Shown piece after piece: positions 1 through 15,250 of a stretch of DNA of 64,000 nt (the first letter of the stretch is position 1; the number at the start of each line of letters is the position of its first letter). The DNA lies in assembly GCA_016946835.1 (NCBI GenBank), contig JACVTC010000036.1, forward strand, positions 157,501 to 221,500. The letters run 5' to 3'. The notes beneath the pieces are model-generated. The model was not told the DNA's origin. It searched no databases and worked only from the letters and a program-made list of their open reading frames with translations. Source of the DNA: Neocallimastix lanati (nom. inval.) (taxonomy: Eukaryota > Neocallimastigomycota > Neocallimastigomycetes > Neocallimastigales > Neocallimastigaceae). Both the position numbers and the translations under genes were made by a program.

Positions 1-150
1 AAAAAAAAAAAAAAAAAAAAGACAGAAATAAAAAAAGAAATCTTTTATTAAAAAAATAATATAGATCAAAATAAAATCAAAAAATTAATATAGTTATAGT
101 TAATAAAAAATGTCCATAAATTAAAATAATAATTGATTAAAAATATTAAA

Positions 151-181
<31 letters not shown>

Positions 182-2177
182 TTTAGTAATAATCAAAAAT
201 TTCAGTTGTAAGGAATATATAAATATATTTTAATATAAATAATTTATGTCATGCTTGTGTTTTAATTTAATATATCATCAATAATTTTTTATTTATATTA
301 TTCATTCATATTTCGTATTAAAATAATTTTAATTGTGATGCCATTTTTATTACAAACATTTAATATTTTTTATTTAATAATACTTATTATCAATATTTAT
401 TATTTATTATTTATATTAATTTTCTAATAAAATTTTGTGCTATGTGAGACAAAACATAATTATAATTATATTAAAAATTTATCTAAAAAAAGGTAAACTA
501 TTAAATTAGTTTTGATTTCCAATTAATAATATAAATATTTATAAATTTAACAGAAATATTTTATAATTAAACAGTATATTTTTTTTTTGTCTCGATTTCC
601 TATTAATAATATAAATACTTATTAAATATATTCATTAATAATTTAAAAAATTTTAAATTTATCAAAACTAAATATTTTTATAAAGTAGTTTTTTATTTTA
701 TTATATATTTTTTATTTTATTATAAATTATTTATTTATATATATATTTATTTTTATTTTTTAATTATCTATCATATATATTATAATTATCTTATCATAAT
801 TAGAGAAGATAAAAGATAACAGTTTTAATTATAACAGTTAAAATAATAGAAAAAACTTTTTAATGTTCTGCATAATATTTTATTTTTATAACTTTCTATA
901 TGATACTTTATAGCATTAAAATAATATTATAAAAAATTTTTTTTTATCAATAAAAAATGAATAAATTTATTAATAAGTATTATAATTAATTTAAAAATTC
1001 AAATAAAGGTAAAATATACACCGTATATATTATGTCCATTATGAAATAATAAAAAAAAAAGTTTAATGCTTAAATATTTAAATTTGTCAATCTTTTTTTT
1101 TTTTATTATATAAAAACAAAAAGTGCAAAGGTAAAAAGAATGATGATATTTAATTTAAAGTTTATTGATATTTAATTTACCTAATTTAAAGTACAAAAAA
1201 AGTATGTATTATTTTTTTTAATTAATAATATAAAATTTTAATAAATATAATTAACTGTATTATTATATTATTATATTATTTTATTAATAGTAATTATCTA
1301 ATTAAAAGTTCTATTTTTAGTAATAATAAATTAAAAAAACTGTATTTACTTTCTTTAATTATCTTTTATAAAATCATTAATATTTCAATTTTTAACTTTT
1401 TCGAAAACTATATAAATAAATAAAATTTCTTACAATTTAAAGCGTTAAAAAATATATCTAAATATAAAAATTTTAAAAAATATAATAAGAAATAAAGAAT
1501 TTTTTTTTTTTTTTTTTTTTAAAGAAAGAAAAAAGGTATATTAAAATTAATAATAAAAAAATAATTTTCTTTTATGTTTGAGATGAAATTTTAGTAGAAT
1601 AAAGAATATTGAAATGTAGTTTTAACAATAATAGTATAAAAATTTTTATACCTATTATGAGAATATAGGTAGACTATACTAGACTTTTGTTTTGGAATAT
1701 TGTGGAAATATTTTAAAATTTTGCATTATTTGATATTATCATTTCTTTTTTAAAAAGAAAAAAAAGGAAGAAAGAAAAAGAAAATAATTGATAAATAGAT
1801 AGAAAAAAAAAAAGGAAGAAAGAAGAAGAAAATAATTGATAAATAGATAGAAAAAAATTGATAGAGGAAATAAATGATAAAAAACAATCAAAAAAAAAAA
1901 AGAAAAAATAAAAAGAAGAAATTTTATGAATTATTAAATAAAATTGATAAAAATATATAATATTTAATGTAGAACTCATTAGATTGATAAAAATATATAA
2001 TATTTAATGTAGAACTCATTAGATAAGTAATAAACTTCTTTATATATGGTATTTGAATAAAAACTAAATATATATATGTATATATAAAGTAGACTGTTAT
2101 ATTAACTATAACTGTAAAATACCCAGTAATAAATATTGATTAAAAGGAAAAACCTAAAATAATAATAATAATAAAAA
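1..2177. other. AT-rich intergenic DNA, no gene seen
   Basis: This stretch is almost pure A/T with homopolymer runs and frequent stops in all frames. The one open frame (1713-1979, minus) encodes only Phe/Ser/Leu/Ile low-complexity sequence and is not credible. An exact 40-bp tandem duplication lies at 1943-2022 and a looser purine-rich duplication at about 1765-1855. The last 100 bases or so must hold the promoter and 5' leader of the kinase gene, but no specific element can be named. Confidence 0.7.
1943..2022. repeat. Exact 40-bp tandem duplication
   Basis: Two identical 40-bp units lie at 1943-1982 and 1983-2022. Each starts ATTGATAAAAATATATAATA and ends GAACTCATTAG. The identity suggests a recent slippage or duplication event. 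No coding meaning is seen. Confidence 0.9.
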
Positions 2178-3615
2178 ATGTTGATTCTTCAACAAAGTTT
2201 ATCAAATATTTCAATTTCTAGATCAATAGATAAATTATGTTCATTAACAGATAATACCAATATTAATGAAAAAGGTGAAAAAAGATCATATATTATTCAA
2301 AAGGAAAAAGAACCAATGGAGGTATATATTGAATAAAAAAATGAATATTTGTATTAATTATATATAAATCTATATAATAAATAATAATTGTATATATCTA
2401 TTTAATAATAATTTTAAAAAATAAAATTAATATTATAAAAAATTCCAACAAGACTTTTTGTTCATTAATTTATTTTGCGTATGATGAAGTTCATAAAAGA
2501 GATGTAGTCTTCAAGCAAATAAAAGATATTAATTGGGCAAAAAAGGAATTAGCATTAATGAAAAATCTTGAAAAAAATAATGTTCCAAACACTATAAAAT
2601 TATTAGATTATTATATAGATCAAGAAACAGGTGACCACATATTAATTTTCCCATATTTAAAAAAGATTGATACCTCACATATGGATTTAATAACTATACA
2701 AAAATTAATGACCCAATTAATAAGTGTATGGAATTAATAAAATTATTTTATTAATCAATTATTATTAATATAAAAAAAAAAATAGTATATATATTTACAT
2801 ATATATATAATATATTTATATATTTTTTTCAAATAATAATAATATAGACTTTGAAATGTTTAAATGATCTTAATATAGCCCATTTAGATATTACAACTTC
2901 AAATTTAATGTGTGATGAAAATGATAATTTTGTCCTTATAGATTTTGGTTTATCATTAACTTGTGGTCAACAACCTCATCCATTAGGATGTGGTACTCCA
3001 GGTATAATAATATTAATAAGAAAAAAAAAAAAAATATGTAAATGTGAATAATAATAAATATATATGAATATATAACTAATTTTTATTTCTTTCATTCATT
3101 ATTATTCATTATTTTTTTTTTTAAATATTAAAATTAAATTAATAATAAATATATGTGTAATAGGATTTGTTGCTCCAGAATTATATGAAGGAGACTGTAA
3201 TACATGTACTCCAGATGTTTATAGTGCGGGTATCGTTTTTGGAATATTACTTAAACCTTATTTACCAAAATGTGGATTAGAAAATTTAGGAGGAAGATAT
3301 GTTCGTTCAGATACTATTACAAATATTCATGAAAATTTATTAGAAAATTATATATATCAAAGTAATAACTATCGTAAATCAGTCATTAATATTACAGGGG
3401 TACCTGCAATTGTTTATAAAGCAGCTGATTTATTATATAAAATGACACAAACAGATCCAATGGACCGTATAAAACCTTCTGAAATTTTAAAACATCCATT
3501 CATAACTGCATTGGAAGCAGAATTTGAATTTACTAAATACGATGAATATATGGAAAGATTAAATTCAAAATTAGTAAGAAATAATTTAAAAAAATCATAT
3601 GAATATTATACATAA
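2178..3615 (+). CDS. CDC7-like protein kinase with divergent catalytic motifs
   Basis: Four exons (2178-2321, 2453-2725, 2848-3001, 3164-3615) join in frame to give 340 residues. The body resembles the CDC7 family of Ser/Thr kinases: an IFPYL hinge region, the beta-3 lysine in VVFKQI (K69), D171-F172-G173 and GTPGFVAPE (activation segment, about 188-196), with the long insert and C-lobe ending KPSEILKHPF. Two hallmarks are altered. The glycine-rich loop is not recognisable (KEPMETFCSLIYFA), and the catalytic loop reads HLDITTSN (151-158), so the usual lysine after HRD is Thr and the Arg is Leu. The aspartate and asparagine remain. It could be a weakly active kinase, a divergent active one or a pseudokinase. 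The exon 1/2 junction falls exactly in the P-loop, so mis-splicing of the model is an alternative. It is convergent with the Cdh1 gene. Confidence 0.75.
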
Positions 3616-3783
3616 AAAATAAAATTTTTTTTTTATTTGCTTATAAATATATATAAACATATAATAATATAACATATACCCTATAATATATTATGATATA
3701 TATATTATAATATATTATAAAATTATAAAATAAAATTAAATTTATATAGAAAAGAATAATAAAACATAATAAAAAAGAAAAAA

Positions 3784-3826
<43 letters not shown>

Positions 3827-4437
3827 TATTTATAATTAATTTTATATAATTGAGTATTTTAGTTTTCTTAATAGTAATTCTTCTTTTCTGTATTTGAATT
3901 ATAAATATTATTTTAATAATTCTTATTTGTATTTAATTATTATTTTAATAATTCTTATTTGTATTAAAAGTATTAATATTAATATTATTATTTTATTTAT
4001 TATTTTTTTTTTTAATGTCAGTTCTTATCTTTATTTAAATATTATTATTCAAATTATCAACACTAATAAATATATAAATAATTCTAATATTTTGAATATA
4101 AAATATGATTGAAATAAATTTTGAAAAACTCAATTAGAATAAATTATTATTATTATTTGCTATTATTTGTTATTATTATTTATTTTTATTAAAGCTATTT
4201 ATAACTTAAATAATATATCAAAATTTTTGAAAATACAATAAAATAAAATAAAAATATAAATAAATAGTTTAATGTGATGTAAATTAAAATGAATTAAGGA
4301 AAATAAAATTTAAAATTTATATGTATATATATATAAATGAAAATGTAAAAAAAAAAAAAAAAAAAAAAAAAACATAAATTATATGTACATATACATATAA
4401 AAAAAAAAGTAATATACAGTTTTTTTTTTTTTTTTTA

Positions 4438-4503
<66 letters not shown>

Positions 4504-4733
4504 TTTATTAAAATCTTTATATAATTTGAAAATAAATAATTGAAAATAAATAATTAATTGAAAAAAAAAAAATTTAATAAATAATGATTAAAATTTTAAA
4601 ATATATATATAATATAAGGAAGCAAAAAAAAAAAAAAAAAAAAAATTTTTTTCTTTCTATATTAATATATATATATATTATTTTTTTTCCTTCTATATAA
4701 TATATATAAATATGTATATATTACATATAAAAT
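3616..4733. other. Intergenic region between convergent genes
   Basis: This holds the 3' ends of the kinase and the Cdh1 gene. It contains a poly-T run (about 3787-3825), several poly-A runs and an ATT microsatellite. The open frame at 3894-4112 is Ile/Asn/Leu low complexity and is not considered a gene. Confidence 0.7.
4439..4504. repeat. ATT microsatellite, about 22 copies
   Basis: Uninterrupted trinucleotide repeat between the convergent kinase and Cdh1 genes. Confidence 0.95.
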
Positions 4734-8736
<4,003 letters not shown>

Positions 8737-11700
8737 ATGAAAAAAAAAAAAAAAAAAAAAAAAAGTTTTAGAATTATCTTAATTATGTTTAGGAATTTTT
8801 GTATTGACAGTTGAATTTTAAATTTTATATAGAAAAGATTAATGTTTATTTTAGAAATTTATTCGTTTGGCTTTAATTTTCTTATTTTGCTATCTTTTTT
8901 TTTTTTTTTTTTTTAACTTCTTCTTTTATTTCTTTGTTTATTACTATTATTCTATTATTGAAATGATTTTATTTCCTTTATAATACTTTAAATTAATTAC
9001 ATAAGAGCAAAATATCATAATATCTTATTATGTTTAATTCAAAATTTTAATATTTTAAAAAAATAATGCTTTATTATTAAAATGGATTATATATTTATAA
9101 AATTATACTCTATTGTAATGATATAAAAAATTTTAATATTTTTTGTTTTCCTCTTAGTTTATCTATCATTATAAATATATTACTTTTAAAAAATAAAAGT
9201 ATTTAAACTCTATACTGTTGTTATTATTTAAAAAATATATAACGGTATACATAAAATAATTTTATTCATAATTATTAAAATATTTTAATTTATCATTAAA
9301 AAAAAAGAAATTTTTATTGTTCTCTTAATTTCATTATTAATTCTTTAAAATTAAATTTGAGTTTTATTAGTCTTGAATTTCATAAACATTGTTTTCTATT
9401 GTTTTCTATTTTTTTTTTTTTTTTTTTTTTTTGAATATATATATATATATATATTATTAGTTATATATATATAATTATCCTTTATTGATTTATCCGTTGT
9501 ATAATAAGTAAAATTATTCCTTGTTATCAATTATTATATTATAATGGTAAATCTATAAAAATAATATATGTTTAAAAATATATATTTATAATATCTTTTT
9601 TTTTTTTAAGAAAAAAAAAAAAAAAAAAAATAGTATTAATATATTAATATTAATATATAATATAAATATAATAAGTTTCTAATATAAAAAAAAAAAAAAA
9701 GGTAAATTCTATTGTATTATGTATATAAATGTTAGAAAGATATATTGCTATCATTTTTTTATTGTTATTTTTCTTTAAATATTTATCTAATAATTTTATC
9801 AAAAAAAATTCATTAACTATTCTTTACAAGTAAAAATGTTTCTTTTTTTTTTTTTTTTTGATATAAAAATGTTGATTTATCTTGATTTATCAATAATGAA
9901 TGAATTAATATTGTATCATTGTAAATATTGTAATGAAATACTAATTTCATTATATTGTATGTAAAATACTTGAAAAATATTGTTATTCAATCTTTTTAAT
10001 TACTAATTATAAAAATTCCTAATATAAATTTTAATAACATTAAAATGAAAAATTATTATATTAATATATATATGCTTTTGATGTATATGCAAAGTAACTC
10101 TTAATTCTATTAATTAAACTTGTTATTTTATAAAATATATTATATTTATTTAATATATAATTAATTATGTATATTTATAAAAACCTTTTATTTATTATGA
10201 AGTATGTATATTAAATTTAATATAAATTAATAAGAAGTATTAATAAATATTAATTACTGTAAATAAGTTTAATTAAATTTTAGAATTGAAATAATAAGAA
10301 ACTATGATAAATATATTTTGTAAAGCTTCTTTATTATTTACTACATTTATATATAAAATATATAAATATTAAAAATGAAATAAAAACAAAAAAAAAAAAA
10401 AGGATTTTTAAATTTAATTAATTAAATGAAAAAAAATATATATTTTTTATTATTTAAAAAAAAAAAAAAAAAAAAAGATTTAAGAAAAATGGAGGTAAAA
10501 GTTTAAAATTAAAAAAAAAAAAAAAAAAATAAAAATAAAATTTTTTTTTGAAAATTAATATTCATAAAATCCATATAGTTATCATATATTATAATAGTAT
10601 ATTATTCAATATACATTATATATTAAAGAATAATTTATATATCAAAATATTTTATTTATTAATTTTTAATTAAAAAAAGATAATTAAATTTTTAATAAAT
10701 ATTTTGATATTTATTTATTTAATAAGATTTATTTTTAAAAATAATATATTAGTATATATTTTTTATATATATATTTATTATTAATATTTAAAAAAAAAAT
10801 AAATATAACTATTTAAAGTTTGTTAATTAGAGCTAAAAGCAATTAGCAACTAAAATGTTTGTAAAAAATATACTTTAATCCTAATATCCTAATATATTAT
10901 ATTACTATTTATTTTCATTTAAAAGAAAAAAAAAAAAAAAACATAAATAAATAGAATTGATATATATGAAATATATAATAAAGTATATGGATATATTTTT
11001 AAAGTTTTATGTAATAATATTTGATATTCTATTTTATTATATTAATTTTTATTATTCCATATATATAATCAATATATTACTTAATATTATTTTTATTAAT
11101 AAATACTTTTCAATGTTCATTAAATTTAAAATATCAACATAAATATATGGATATCATGTGCACAACCAACTAAAATTTGGAGAATTTTAAAAGATAGATT
11201 AATAATAAAAATATCATAAAAAAAAAAAAAAAAAAAAAAAAATTAAAGATTAACGGATTTTTTTTTTTTTATTAGAAAAGGTCTTTTTCAAAATATTAAT
11301 TAAACCAGAATGAATAAATTTAAATTGATAAATAACTTTTTATTTATTAATTTATTAAATCAATAAATTATATTAAGTACTTTACTAAATAAATTACTAT
11401 TCTTATTATTACTTTATTATTAATTACTATTATTATTGTTACATATCAATACTGTTATTTCTAATAAATACTATTGCTATACTAATTATTATTATTTTTT
11501 TTTTATATTATTTATTTATTATTTATTGACTTTTGTTAAATTCTATTTTTTATTTTGAGTATTATAAATAATATATTTTATTATTTTTTCTTAAAATATA
11601 CAAAGGATTTCAAAATTTTTCATATAGATTACTTTATTTTTGTTTTATACGTTTAAAGTTATCTTTATATTTACATAATAATACATAATAGTTCTTATTA

Positions 11701-12804
11701 GCAATTCATTTTCAATATTAATGTAGGAACTGCAATGTTGGTTTGATAAATCCTCAATTGTCCAATAACTATAAATAGAATTTAGATGGATACTCAAATT
11801 ATTTTTTCTTTTTTATATCTTGCTTATTAACTTCTAAAACCTGGCATTTATTTTTTAAATATTAAATGTAATGACCAATGGTTTTACATGTATATATCTA
11901 TGAAAATACGTTTTATTTTGCAATATAAAACAACAAAAATTTTTATCTTATAATGATTAAGAAAAAGAAAAGTGGAGGAATTTAGAAAATAAAAGAAAAA
12001 AAAAAGTTATAGGAAAAACTGATGAAATCAATATTTTAATTAAAAAATGCAAAACTATGGAATCCAAATTAATTGATAATGGAAAAGTTAAAAAATTATA
12101 GATGAATTATGATTCAAATGTTTAATTAATTTAAATAGTAATATAAAAACTGATTAATAATAAACAATAAAGTAATGATCAATAGAAAAAAAATTAATAG
12201 AATTCTGTCGTACAAAGCTATAATTAATAATTAAAATTATTTTCAATTAAAAATCCATAATTGTTTAAAATTTTAATATTTTTTATAATTAATAATTAAA
12301 ATTATTTTTAATTAAAAATCCATAATTGTTTAAAATTTTAATATTTTTTAAAAATTTTAATTTAAAAAAAATAATATTTTATTATTATTATTTTTATATT
12401 TTTATTAATAACTTTTATATCTATATCAATAATTTTATGAATATTATAAAACAAATTTTCTAATAATATTTTTATTTTTATTTTTATATTTTTATTTTTA
12501 TTAATAACTTATATATCTTTATCATTAATTTTATGAATACTATAAAAAAAATTTTCTATTAAATATTATTATTTTTATTGTTATATTTTTTTTTTTCAAT
12601 AACTTTTATATATCTGTTAAGTAATCTAGAGATGTAGTAAACATAATATATTAATATAACTTTAATGGAAAATCCATTCTACTGTGAGAATTGAGTTGAC
12701 ACGACAGGTCTGAACACATAAGAGAAAGAAAAAAATAAACATTACTATAAAATATTTTATTAATATATGAAAAATTAAAATAATAATTATTATTAATTAA
12801 CAAA
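8737..12804. other. Gene-poor AT-rich region
   Basis: No supportable gene. There are many poly-A/poly-T tracts and dense stops in all frames. Between about 11680 and 12200 the base composition is slightly less extreme and could be decayed mobile-element sequence, but no motif is recognisable. A 65-bp tandem duplication sits at 12220-12349, and a diverged roughly 110-bp duplication follows at about 12380-12600. Confidence 0.6.
12220..12349. repeat. 65-bp tandem duplication, one mismatch
   Basis: Copies at 12220-12284 and 12285-12349 differ only at one C/T position (12244 versus 12309). Both contain AAAAATCCATAATTGTTTAA. Confidence 0.9.
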
Positions 12805-13306
12805 TGTAATATTCGGGATTACTTATTTGTTAATTAATAAAAGCACAAGGAAAAATATTTTCATTCATGAAGTGTAAACTATTAATAATTTTAACTGAAA
12901 AAAAATTTTAAAATGTATTAATAATATTATAGAACTATTTAGAAAACTATTAGTAATAATTAATTAATGATATAAAGGTCTTAGAATTAAACTTTAATTG
13001 ATGAGAATGAATCTCATAGAAGAAAAAAAAAAAAAAAAAAAAAAGGAGAATGAATCTCATAGAAGAAAAAAAAAATAAGATAATTTCTAAATTAATTTCT
13101 GCTAAATTTCAAACCGAAAGAAAATTTAAAATTCTATTATTCAATACTGAAAGAATATTAAAGAAGTTATAAATAATAATTTATAAAATAAATAATTTTT
13201 TGCAAAATGGGTCAAGGGTTGAGGTGTGAGTCAAACCTATGAAGCAATGTCCACTGCTAAGGTAACTAACCATAAAACCTTAGTTCTAACTTTTCTAATT
13301 GAAGCA
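12805..13306 (-). mobile_element. Candidate LTR of a Ty3/gypsy element
   Basis: On the minus strand a gypsy integrase C-terminus (13387-13608) is followed by a purine-rich tract GGAGGCGGA (13318-13310) and then by sequence starting TGCTTC at 13306. Going leftward, a stretch closes with ATTACA at 12805. The segment is thus about 502 bp, begins TG and ends CA, and sits where a 3' LTR should be. It is also markedly less AT-rich (especially 13203-13345) than its surroundings. No second LTR copy is in the window, so the call rests on position and termini only. Confidence 0.3.
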
Positions 13307-13386
13307 TGGTCCGCCTCCAGAATTCGGATATCAGACGAATCTAGCAATTAGGCAAAAACTTATGTTAAAAAATAAAAATAATAATT

Positions 13387-13608
13387 TGAGATTCTAATTT
13401 ATAGGATACTGTTGAAATTTTCTTAATAGTCTTATATGGGCCAAGTTTTCTAGGTTTTAATTTTTTTATTGTCATTGTGAATAATAAGTGAGCAATTAAT
13501 CTAAACTTTATCTCTTGGTTTTGAAATTAGGGGCTTGAATTCTATGTTTGACGTCAAATTTCTTTTGTTTTTTTATTTCTTGTTGTAAATTTTCTGACCA
13601 TACAATTA
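13387..13608 (-). pseudogene. Ty3/gypsy integrase C-terminal fragment
   Basis: Reading the minus strand, one frame gives KKFDVKHRIQAPNF and, after a frame change, another gives KLGPYKTIKKISTVSYKLES. Together they match the end of Ty3/gypsy integrases: the conserved RHxIxAPxF segment followed by the LGPY..I.KI...Y.L.. (GPY/F) module. Several stops and a frameshift show that it is dead. It abuts a plus-strand gypsy RT fragment within a few bases of 13609, so the original element order has been inverted here. Confidence 0.6.
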
Positions 13609-14071
13609 ATGGAAGATTACATAGTAGTAATTGAGACTTCTTCTGATTTGTCTCCTCATATAATTAGACTGAAACCTGGTACTAAATCTATTAAGCAAAA
13701 GTACTATAGACTATACAAGTTTCAGTCGGATATATTAATGGAAAAATTAATTAAACAAATTGATAAAAAGTTAATTAAACCAATTTTGTTCTTGATAGTC
13801 TTCTCTAATAGTGTTAATTCTTAAGCATAACGGAAAGTGGAGAATGTGTATTGACTATTGTAGAGTTAATGATGCTACAATTAAAGATTTCTATTCCTTA
13901 CCAAATTTTGATGAAATATTTGATGGAGAAAAAATTTTTACCACTATAGATCTTTACTCTGGTTATCATCAAATATTTATGGATGAAGAAAGCATTGAAG
14001 TAACTAATTTCACTACTAAATTTGGAAATTACTAATTTAAAGTAATGTTCTTTGATTTAACTGGAGCACAA
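13609..14071 (+). pseudogene. Ty3/gypsy reverse transcriptase fragment
   Basis: The reading starts IETSSDLSPHIIRLKPGTK and continues KQKYYRLYKFQSDIL, the N-terminal RT signature of gypsy polyproteins. After a frameshift near 13795-13812 comes KHNGKWRMCIDYCRVNDATI, then IDLYSGYHQI and FTTKFGNY. An in-frame TAA at 14033 interrupts FGNY-FKVM, and similarity stops at LTGA near 14070, before the YxDD catalytic block. It is a truncated, inactive copy. Ty1/copia-like sequence follows directly. Confidence 0.85.
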
Positions 14072-14089
14072 TAAAAATTATAACAAAAA

Positions 14090-15250
14090 AGGAAATAAAA
14101 ATGAAAATTAAAATATAAATTTAAGTGAAAATAAAAGTGAAACCGATAGTAAGAATGAGTGTAAATATAAATGTGAATATGAAGAAAATGAAAATGAAGG
14201 TGAAGATGAGCTAAGCGATTTAAAATCACTTGCTGAAAGAAAAATAAAACAGAAAATAATGAAAATTCTAATGGTTTTAATCAACAAAATTTTGAATCAA
14301 GAAAAAGAAAAAAAATAAGCGTAATAAAGAGAATTCAAAATCTAAAATGTATTGATCATACAAGAGGAGAAAATCTAAATCTAATGATTATGAGCAATAC
14401 AAAAATTCTAGGAAAAATAGGATATATGGGAAGATAAAAACTTTAATAAAGGAAAATCCTGGTTATTAAATAAAGCATTTTTTGGACTCAAACAAGCTTC
14501 TTAGAAATTTCAAGTTTCCTAAAAAAAAAAAAAAAAAGAGTAAGTTTAAAACAATATAATAATGATAACTATTTATTTGATAAATATAAAAATAATAAAT
14601 TATGCTTACTTTAAACACTTTATGTTAATGATATTTTAATTGTAGGAGAAAATTAAGAAATCAAATTGATTGTATCAAAATTAAATTAATAATATAAAAT
14701 TTCAACATAGAGCGAAGCAAAAAAAAATTATTGGAATCAATATAATAAAAACAACCGAAGGATTTAAAATTAATCAAAAGAATTATATTTAATAAATTAT
14801 TAAATAATTATATAATAAAACAACACGAAAAATTTAAATTTCCATGTTTAATGAGGAGAGAAGAATCCAAAGTAGTAAACAAAACTGATTTTAAGAAAAT
14901 AATTGGAACATTATTATATATTTCAACAAAAAGAGGACCTATTATTGCTTTTGCAGTAAACTAAACTAGTAAACAAATTTACAGAATGATCAACTTCATG
15001 ACATATATATTCACATTAAGAAGTAGTCCTATTTCATGGAGATAAGCAACTCAGAAAAATATTTCATTATCAACAACAGAAGCGGAATACGTATGTCCAA
15101 CTGAACGCTATATGGATAAGAGGATTGATTAAAGAAATATTTATTAAATACATTCAAATAGTATAACATCTATACTACCAATAATATTAAATCATGTAAT
15201 AGAATAGTAATATACAACTAATATGTAATATTATATTTTAAATAAACACA
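14090..15250 (+). pseudogene. Ty1/copia polyprotein remnant (RT and RNase H)
   Basis: Translated patches in shifting frames match copia-type elements: LNKAFFGLKQAS (14466-14503, canonical LNKALYGLKQAPR), YVNDILIVGEN (near 14615-14655, the YVDD active-site block with Asp to Asn), RGPIIAFAVN (near 14930), SLSTTEAEYV (near 15062-15095, RNase H) and WIRGLIKEIF (near 15110-15145). The Lys/Asn/Glu-rich stretch at 14100-14440 fits the poorly conserved spacer before copia RT. Many stops and frameshifts are present. It belongs to a different superfamily from the adjacent gypsy pieces. Confidence 0.75.

Noticed and set aside
1713-1979. 88-codon minus-strand frame
   Set aside because: Phe/Ser/Leu low complexity from purine-rich duplicated DNA; no start context or homology.
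3894-4112. 72-codon plus-strand frame
   Set aside because: Ile/Asn/Tyr low complexity typical of random A/T sequence.
13203-13345. Possible tRNA in the GC-rich patch
   Set aside because: A T-arm-like AGGT...ACCT can be drawn, but no acceptor stem or anticodon arm closes around it.
14032-14229. His/Tyr-rich minus-strand frame
   Set aside because: Shadow of the Lys/Glu/Asn-rich spacer of the copia remnant on the plus strand.
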